DNA from: Oceanospirillaceae bacterium | Lineage (GTDB): Bacteria > Pseudomonadota > Gammaproteobacteria > Pseudomonadales > Balneatricaceae | Reading direction: 5' to 3' | Assembly (NCBI GenBank): GCA_003497765.1 | Contig: DNNY01000183.1 | Span: forward strand, 785 to 11,054 | DNA length: 10,270 nucleotides | Part shown: positions 6,314 to 10,270 of the stretch, one piece after another | How positions within the stretch are numbered: the first letter of the stretch is position 1 | Layout: each line of letters begins with the position of its first letter | Translations under genes and position numbers: made by a program | The notes under the pieces: generated by a model | The model's database searches: none | The model's input: only the letters and a program-made list of their open reading frames with translations | Told to the model about the DNA's origin: nothing

Positions 6314-7030
6314 CTAGAGCTGCATTAATTTAGTTATAGCCACTGGAATGGCTGTTTCGACGCGAAGAATTCTAGACCCCAAGCTGATGCTGGTAAACCC
6401 CTGGGCATGTAATTTGCCAACTTCATAGTCAGTAAAGCCACCTTCTGGGCCAATGGCCAAAGTGGTGGGAGTAAGACTGTTTGGTGGGCATGGTTTTGCA
6501 GATCGAGGGTGGGCGACAAGTTTTTGGGTATTGGCTGCCCATGCTTCGAGTTGATCTTCCACAAAGGGCTTAAATAGCTTGGCTTGGGTTAATTTGGGCA
6601 TATGGGTGATGCCACCTTGCTCCATACCTAATAAAAATTGCTCATACACTTCTTGGGTTTGTAAAACCGGGGTCTGCCAAAAACTTTTTTCTACTTTAGC
6701 GCTATTAATTAATTTAATTTCTGCCACCCCTAAGGTGGCACAAGTTTGCAAAATGCGCCGTAGCATTTTGGGTCTAGGAATAGCCAAGAGTAAGGATAAG
6801 GGCAGAGCTTTAGGGCCAGTTTGTGACAGCATAATGCGCACAACAGTAGACTTTTGGTCATGTTGGATAACCTCGCCAATACCCACTTGCCCATTTATTT
6901 GTCCCACCCGCAATTGGTCTCCCACTTGTACCTTAAGCACCTTATGCAAATGGTTTTGGCGACGGGGGTCATTGATGCTAACTAATTGATCAGCATCGAT
7001 TTCTTGATCACGAAAAAGCAGAATATTCAT
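6314..7030 (-). CDS. rsmE: 16S rRNA m3U1498 methyltransferase RsmE
   Basis: This 238-residue SPOUT-class enzyme methylates N3 of U1498 in 16S rRNA using SAM. The N-terminal PUA-like domain (about 1-70) contains RRQNHLHKVLKVQVGDQLRV (23-42). The C-terminal knotted domain carries LLLAIPRPKMLRRILQTCATLGVAEI (80-105), AKVEKSFW (111-118), the SAM-binding loop IGPEGGFTDYE (193-203) and LGSRILRVETA (217-227). Length is normal. The ATG at 7030 gives the usual family N-terminus, but no convincing Shine-Dalgarno is visible before it, so expression may be modest. It forms a two-gene operon with greB. A minus-strand TATACT (7065-7060) about 30 bases upstream is a possible -10 element. Confidence 0.95.
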   Translation of the reverse strand: MNILLFRDQEIDADQLVSINDPRRQNHLHKVLKVQVGDQLRVGQINGQVGIGEVIQHDQKSTVVRIMLSQTGPKALPLSLLLAIPRPKMLRRILQTCATLGVAEIKLINSAKVEKSFWQTPVLQTQEVYEQFLLGMEQGGITHMPKLTQAKLFKPFVEDQLEAWAANTQKLVAHPRSAKPCPPNSLTPTTLAIGPEGGFTDYEVGKLHAQGFTSISLGSRILRVETAIPVAITKLMQL

Positions 7031-7294
7031 GCTAACGCAGTTTTAGAATGGTGTGGGTCAGTATAATCAATCCGCCATAAGACTGCATTAGTCAGGTTAA
7101 TATAAATTTTTTTAGTTGAATTGTGGTCTTTTTTTAGGCCAATTTGCGCGCAAAAAAAGCATATTATGTCGCCCCTAGAATACGCCCTACTATACTGAAT
7201 GGTATATCTTGCACCTCTGTTTAAGGTCTTACTGACCCGTGTTGGCAAAGGTTTAATTGGACTATTTACCCCTAAGTATACGAGGAATAAATAC
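7031..7294. promoter_or_regulatory. Divergent control region of rsmE and the GcvT-like gene
   Basis: This 264-base spacer holds no convincing gene. It contains TATACT on the minus strand (7060-7065), a plausible rsmE -10. It also has a T/A-rich inverted repeat with arms C-T7 (7128-7135) and A7-G (7152-7159), the second arm overlapping a perfect palindrome TTTGCGCGCAAA (7143-7154). Further on is TATAC-TGAATG-GTATA (7191-7206). GAGGA at 7282-7286 is the Shine-Dalgarno for the gene at 7295. A plus-strand promoter is not clear; TTGGCA (7242-7247) with TATTTA (7263-7268) is weak. No glycine-riboswitch core is visible. Confidence 0.4.
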
Positions 7295-8437
7295 ATGACA
7301 ATATCTAACGAGTTTGGTTTTGGTACGCAGATACGCAAGTCGCCTTATTTTGATGCCACAGTGCGCTGGGGTGCTACAGGTTTCTCTGTTTATAATCATA
7401 TGTATATTCCCAGAGATTTTGGTAATCCAGAGGAAAACTTCTGGAACTTGGTTAACCATGCCATTTTATGTGATGTGGCCGTTGAACGTCAGGTAGAGAT
7501 AACGGGCCCAGACGCGGCGAAGTTTGTACAACTGCTTACCCCTCGTGATTTATCAAATTGTGCTGTTGGCCAATGCAAATATGTTTTGCTCACCAATGCT
7601 CAAGGGGGGATTCTCAACGATCCGATTCTGTTGCGCTTAGCTGAAAATCATTTTTGGATATCCTTGGCAGATAGTGATGTTTTATTCTGGGCTCAAGGCT
7701 TGGCTGTAAACTCTGGTTTAGATGTGCAAATCTGCGAACCTGATGTCTCGCCTTTGCAACTTCAAGGACCAAAATCTGTTAAGGTAATGCAGGCCTTGTT
7801 TGGCGATAGCATTCTCGACCTCAAATATTACTGGCTGCGTGAATATGACTTAGATGGTATTCCATTAATTGTATCTCGCACAGGCTGGTCCAGTGAGTTG
7901 GGTTATGAATTGTATTTGCGCGATGCTAGCCAAGGTGATGTGCTATGGGAAAAAATTATGGCGGCAGGCGCTCCATTTGGATTAAAGCCAGGCCATACTT
8001 CTTCTATTCGCCGCATTGAAGGGGGCATGTTGTCTTATCACGCTGATATGGATATTAATACCAATCCATATGAATTGGGTCTTGATCGTCTGATCGATTT
8101 AGATGGAGATTTTGATTTTGTCGGTAAATCAGCATTACAACGGATTCGCACTACTGGCATAGCTAAGCAGCATGTTGGGCTTATTATCAATGGACCTGCA
8201 ATAAAAGGTCCAAATACGCGCTTTTGGGCTTTAGAAAAAGACGGAAGGACAGTTGGTAAGGTTACTTCAGCTGTTTATTCTCCGCGTTTAGAGCAGAATA
8301 TTGCCCTGGCAATGGTAGATGCAGATGTTGCTGCACTGGATACTGAACTTTTGGTATATATGCCAGATGGTCAGACCTCAGCAATAGTTGTTCCCAAGCC
8401 TTTTTATGATCCTAAGAAACAGTTGGCAGTAAGTTAA
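7295..8437 (+). CDS. DmdA-like aminomethyltransferase (GcvT) family protein, substrate unknown
   Basis: This 380-residue protein is in the same GcvT/DmdA fold family as the gene at 323-1462 but is clearly a different branch. Shared blocks are YNHM (33-36), RQVEITGPDAAKFVQLLTPRDL (65-86), LNDP (107-110), SLADSDV (123-129), EPDVSPLQLQGPK (148-160) and the Arg-rich RRIEGGMLSY region (239-248). Where the DMSP demethylase-type protein has GWSKQGGFEIY, this one has GWSSELGYELY (198-207), and RAGCPN is replaced by KPGHTS (231-236). It probably binds tetrahydrofolate and handles a methyl or one-carbon donor, but DMSP activity should not be assumed. ATG 7295 is chosen for GAGGA 8 bases upstream; an in-frame ATG at 7199 would add 32 residues without family similarity. 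It is followed after 88 bases by a GcvR-like ACT protein, suggesting a one-carbon role. Confidence 0.85.
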   Translation: MTISNEFGFGTQIRKSPYFDATVRWGATGFSVYNHMYIPRDFGNPEENFWNLVNHAILCDVAVERQVEITGPDAAKFVQLLTPRDLSNCAVGQCKYVLLTNAQGGILNDPILLRLAENHFWISLADSDVLFWAQGLAVNSGLDVQICEPDVSPLQLQGPKSVKVMQALFGDSILDLKYYWLREYDLDGIPLIVSRTGWSSELGYELYLRDASQGDVLWEKIMAAGAPFGLKPGHTSSIRRIEGGMLSYHADMDINTNPYELGLDRLIDLDGDFDFVGKSALQRIRTTGIAKQHVGLIINGPAIKGPNTRFWALEKDGRTVGKVTSAVYSPRLEQNIALAMVDADVAALDTELLVYMPDGQTSAIVVPKPFYDPKKQLAVS

Positions 8438-8466
8438 TTTTTGTTATAGGCGAAAGCAGGTACTGG

Positions 8467-8496
8467 TTGACCCCCAAGGGCTGCTTCCCCTAGACT
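8467..8496 (+). promoter_or_regulatory. Possible sigma70 promoter of the GcvR-like gene
   Basis: TTGACC (8467-8472, 5 of 6 consensus) and TAGACT (8491-8496, 4 of 6) are spaced by 18 bases. It would allow transcription of the ACT gene separately from the GcvT-like gene upstream, starting near 8503. Confidence 0.3.
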
Positions 8497-8510
8497 CTTA
8501 TTAAAGCAGC
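8480..8510 (+). repeat. Hairpin GCTGCTT / AAGCAGC just before the GcvR-like gene
   Basis: Perfect 7-bp arms (8480-8486 and 8504-8510) enclose a 17-base loop. The stem ends two bases before AGGAA (8513-8517), the Shine-Dalgarno of the next gene. There is no U-tract, so read-through transcription from the GcvT-like gene is possible. It may be an mRNA structure or a protein site overlapping the possible promoter. Confidence 0.35.
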
Positions 8511-8525
8511 TTAGGAACAAATATT

Positions 8526-9044
8526 ATGAAAACAATAATCCTCACTGTTGTTAGTCCAGATCGTCCTGGTTTGGTAAAAATGCTTTCCGATGTGATTGTC
8601 AAGCACGAGGGTAGTTGGGGTCAGTCCAGTATGGCTAATATGGCTGGCCAATTTGCAGGTATCTTGCTGGTATCTGTTGATGAACCCAATCTGCCAGCCC
8701 TTAATAAAGATCTTCAAGCTCTGAGCAAGCAAGATATGATGGTGACTATTAGTGAAAGTGGTACTGTTGTTGAGGCTGACCTGCAGATTGTTTGGTTGGA
8801 GATTACCGGCCATGATCAGCCGGGTATTGTCCATGAGGTGGCCAGCGCCTGTTCTGATTTGGGTGCCAATTTAATCAGTCTTGAGACCGATGTCGTCAGT
8901 GGGTCGATGTCTGGCGAGGCTATGTTTATTGCCAGTGCCGAATTACAGTTGCCAGCGCAGCTTGATCCAGAAGATGTGCGTGAGGCCTTAGAGCAATTGT
9001 CTGATGATCTAATGGTCGACTTAGCTGTTGCTGACAAACTGTGA
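8526..9044 (+). CDS. GcvR-like protein with two ACT domains
   Basis: This 172-residue protein consists of two ACT ligand-binding domains in tandem. The first (about 1-78) starts with ILTVVSPDRPGLVKMLSDVI (5-24, DRPG at 12-15). The second (about 88-170) starts with VWLEITGHDQPGIVHEVASAC (HDQPGIV at 96-102) and includes LGANLISLETDV (112-123). There is no DNA-binding domain. This layout matches the glycine-cleavage regulator GcvR, which in E. coli binds glycine and controls the LysR protein GcvA by direct contact. ACT-only proteins with other roles share this architecture, so the function is not certain. AGGAA (8513-8517) sits 8 bases before the ATG. It follows the GcvT-like gene on the same strand after 88 bases. 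A GcvA-like LysR protein is encoded at 1586-2455, about 6 kb away, so a GcvA-GcvR style partnership is conceivable but unproven. Confidence 0.85.
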   Translation: MKTIILTVVSPDRPGLVKMLSDVIVKHEGSWGQSSMANMAGQFAGILLVSVDEPNLPALNKDLQALSKQDMMVTISESGTVVEADLQIVWLEITGHDQPGIVHEVASACSDLGANLISLETDVVSGSMSGEAMFIASAELQLPAQLDPEDVREALEQLSDDLMVDLAVADKL

Positions 9045-9058
9045 AATTAAATGTACAA

Positions 9059-9079
9059 CGAGGGCCTATATAGCCCTCG
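9059..9079. terminator. Hairpin CGAGGGC-CTATATA-GCCCTCG between convergent genes
   Basis: A GC-rich perfect 7-bp stem with a 7-base loop lies 14 bases after the GcvR-like stop, between that gene and the convergent gatB. No U-tract follows on either strand, so it is a weak intrinsic terminator on its own, but its position at the 3' end of the transcript fits termination or 3'-end protection. Confidence 0.5.
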
Positions 9080-9092
9080 CGATAACTGCACT

Positions 9093-9112
9093 GGCTTTAT
9101 ATTAAAGCCTTT
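9093..9112. terminator. Second hairpin GGCTTTA-TAT-TAAAGCC followed by TTT
   Basis: A 7-bp perfect inverted repeat (6 bp if a 5-base loop is preferred) is followed on the plus strand by TTT. Together with the hairpin at 9059-9079 it makes a tandem pair in the 98-base gap between convergent stops. It would serve the GcvR-like gene, and possibly gatB from the other side. Confidence 0.45.
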
Positions 9113-9142
9113 ACGAACTGGCTAAGTTTTCCACCCGTTTGT

Positions 9143-10270
9143 CTAGCACAAGGCATCTAGCTTTTTCTTTAAAATGCCATTTACTTGGCCGGGGTTAGCG
9201 GCACCCTTAGATGCTTTCATCACTTGCCCCATAAAGTAACCCAACATTTTGCCTCGTTTCTCAGGTTCCGCATCAATATACTGTTGCACCTGATTAGGGC
9301 TATTACTAATCACTTCATCAACCATAGCTTCGATGGCCCCCATATCACTAACTTGTTTTAGGCCTTTAGCAGCAATAATGGCATCCACGTCTTCAGCACC
9401 ATGCCAAAGTTCTTCAAATACGGTTTTTGCACCTTTGCCATTGATCGTATCGTCCTTAATGCGGGCTAAAAGTTGACCTAGCTGTAGTGAGGAAACAGGA
9501 CTATTTTCAATTTCAACATCATTAGCATTGAGGTATTTAGCCAATTCTCCTGTTACCCAGTTAGCACTTAGCTTGGCATCACCACAGGCATTTTGTACAG
9601 CCTCAAAGTAATCGGCCATTGTCCGGCTAGATGAGAGTACCCCAGCATCATAGGCGCTTAATTGGTAATCATCTATAAAGCGTTGGCGACGTTGGTCTGG
9701 TAGCTCGGGTAGTTGCTCACGAATACCATTGATATAGTCATCATCAATGATAATAGGCAACAAGTCTGGGCACGGGAAGTAACGGTAGTCATTGGCTTCT
9801 TCTTTACTGCGCATAGAACGGGTTTCGTTCTTATCAGCATCGTATAGACGGGTTTCTTGGATAATGCTGCCACCGTCTTCTAAGATATCAATTTGACGCT
9901 CTACTTCAACGTTGATTGCACGTTCTATAAAGCGGAATGAGTTGATATTTTTTAACTCGGTGCGGGTACCATATTCTTCCTGTCCAATAGGACGAATAGA
10001 TACATTGGCATCACAACGCATAGAGCCCTCTGCCATATTGCCGTCAGAAATGCCTAGGGTTGTGACAATCGCATGCATTTTCCGCATATAGGCAACCGCT
10101 TCTTTAGCACTTCGCATATCGGGCTCTGAGACGATTTCCAATAAGGGGGTGCTAGATCGATTTAAGTCGATACCGGTCATGCCATCGAAATCTTCATGTA
10201 GGGATTTGCCAGCATCTTCTTCCAGATGAGCTCGGGTAACACCAATGCGCTTGCTAGAGCCATCTTCTAG
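9143..10270 (-). CDS. gatB: Asp/Glu-tRNA amidotransferase subunit B, N-terminal end cut by the window
   Basis: GatB is part of GatCAB, which amidates Glu-tRNA(Gln) and/or Asp-tRNA(Asn) using ammonia delivered from GatA. The frame is open to the right edge: 30 codons beyond the first internal Met at 10180 read [16 protein letters not shown] and on into the GatB core, so the true start is outside. Visible signatures are [88 protein letters not shown] and the C-terminal helical YqeY-like tail ending [17 protein letters not shown]. About 375 residues are present of a usual 475-490. The TAG stop is at 9145-9143. It is convergent with the GcvR-like gene. Its presence implies that the organism charges Gln and/or Asn tRNA indirectly. 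Confidence 0.95.
   Translation of the reverse strand, partial: LEDGSSKRIGVTRAHLEEDAGKSLHEDFDGMTGIDLNRSSTPLLEIVSEPDMRSAKEAVAYMRKMHAIVTTLGISDGNMAEGSMRCDANVSIRPIGQEEYGTRTELKNINSFRFIERAINVEVERQIDILEDGGSIIQETRLYDADKNETRSMRSKEEANDYRYFPCPDLLPIIIDDDYINGIREQLPELPDQRRQRFIDDYQLSAYDAGVLSSSRTMADYFEAVQNACGDAKLSANWVTGELAKYLNANDVEIENSPVSSLQLGQLLARIKDDTINGKGAKTVFEELWHGAEDVDAIIAAKGLKQVSDMGAIEAMVDEVISNSPNQVQQYIDAEPEKRGKMLGYFMGQVMKASKGAANPGQVNGILKKKLDALC

Noticed and set aside
6579-6989. 136-codon open frame on the plus strand
   Set aside because: It is antisense to rsmE, which has full family signatures; no Shine-Dalgarno and no recognisable protein pattern.
7199-7294. N-terminal extension of the GcvT-like protein
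   Set aside because: The extra 32 residues have no family similarity, and GAGGA is correctly placed for the ATG at 7295 instead.
7031-7294. Glycine riboswitch upstream of the GcvT-like gene
   Set aside because: The conserved glycine-aptamer core words are not visible in the spacer.
7027-7338. 103-codon minus-strand frame across the rsmE / GcvT-like spacer
   Set aside because: It overlaps the start of the GcvT-like gene and the promoter region, has low-complexity basic composition and no family resemblance.
8511-8834. 107-codon minus-strand frame
   Set aside because: Antisense shadow of the GcvR-like gene, whose ACT motifs are unambiguous.
1-10270. Mobile element, CRISPR array, tRNA or rRNA
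   Set aside because: No transposase, integrase, long terminal repeats, regularly spaced repeats or cloverleaf-like sequence was seen; gene content is chromosomal and compositionally even.

Overview
This window looks like a piece of chromosome from a free-living, probably marine, gammaproteobacterium. GreB, RsmE, a GcvA-type LysR regulator and a double-ACT GcvR-like protein point to Gammaproteobacteria. GatCAB (here gatB) argues against enterics. A DMSP demethylase-type gene next to metY points to a marine sulfur diet. The lineage is inferred from gene content only; no rRNA is present. The sequence is moderately AT-rich throughout, with no sign of insertion sequences, phage, CRISPR or tRNA genes.

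Layout. Left block (1-1462, minus): a DmdA-family gene is followed two bases later by the start of a MetY-type O-acetylhomoserine sulfhydrylase that leaves the window. Divergent from it (1586-2455, plus) is a LysR regulator of the GcvA type. Next on the plus strand come a FadL-like outer-membrane channel (2645-3742), a secreted DUF2147 protein (3851-4354) and a 14-TM-type MFS transporter (4379-5782). Convergent with these is a housekeeping pair on the minus strand, rsmE then greB (7030-5787). A second, divergent DmdA/GcvT-family paralog (7295-8437, plus) is followed by a two-ACT-domain GcvR-like gene (8526-9044, plus). The right edge holds most of gatB (minus), which is open at the window end.

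How the parts may fit. DmdA moves a methyl group from DMSP to tetrahydrofolate. The remaining product is later converted by other Dmd enzymes, not in this window, to methanethiol, which MetY-type enzymes can join to O-acetylhomoserine to make methionine. The tight dmdA-metY coupling therefore reads as a methyl- and sulfur-salvage operon, with the divergent LysR protein as its likely regulator. A sequence word shared by the dmdA promoter and the fadL-like promoter hints that both belong to one regulon.

The most unusual non-coding signal is the 108-base leader before the DUF2147 gene. It contains a near-perfect 12-bp hairpin that hides the ribosome binding site, a competing upstream arm that can pair with the same bases, and a possible 19-codon leader ORF that runs through the hairpin and stops inside the downstream Shine-Dalgarno sequence. 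This has the layout of a translational attenuator. The second point of interest is the DmdA/GcvT paralog of unknown substrate beside an ACT-domain protein.
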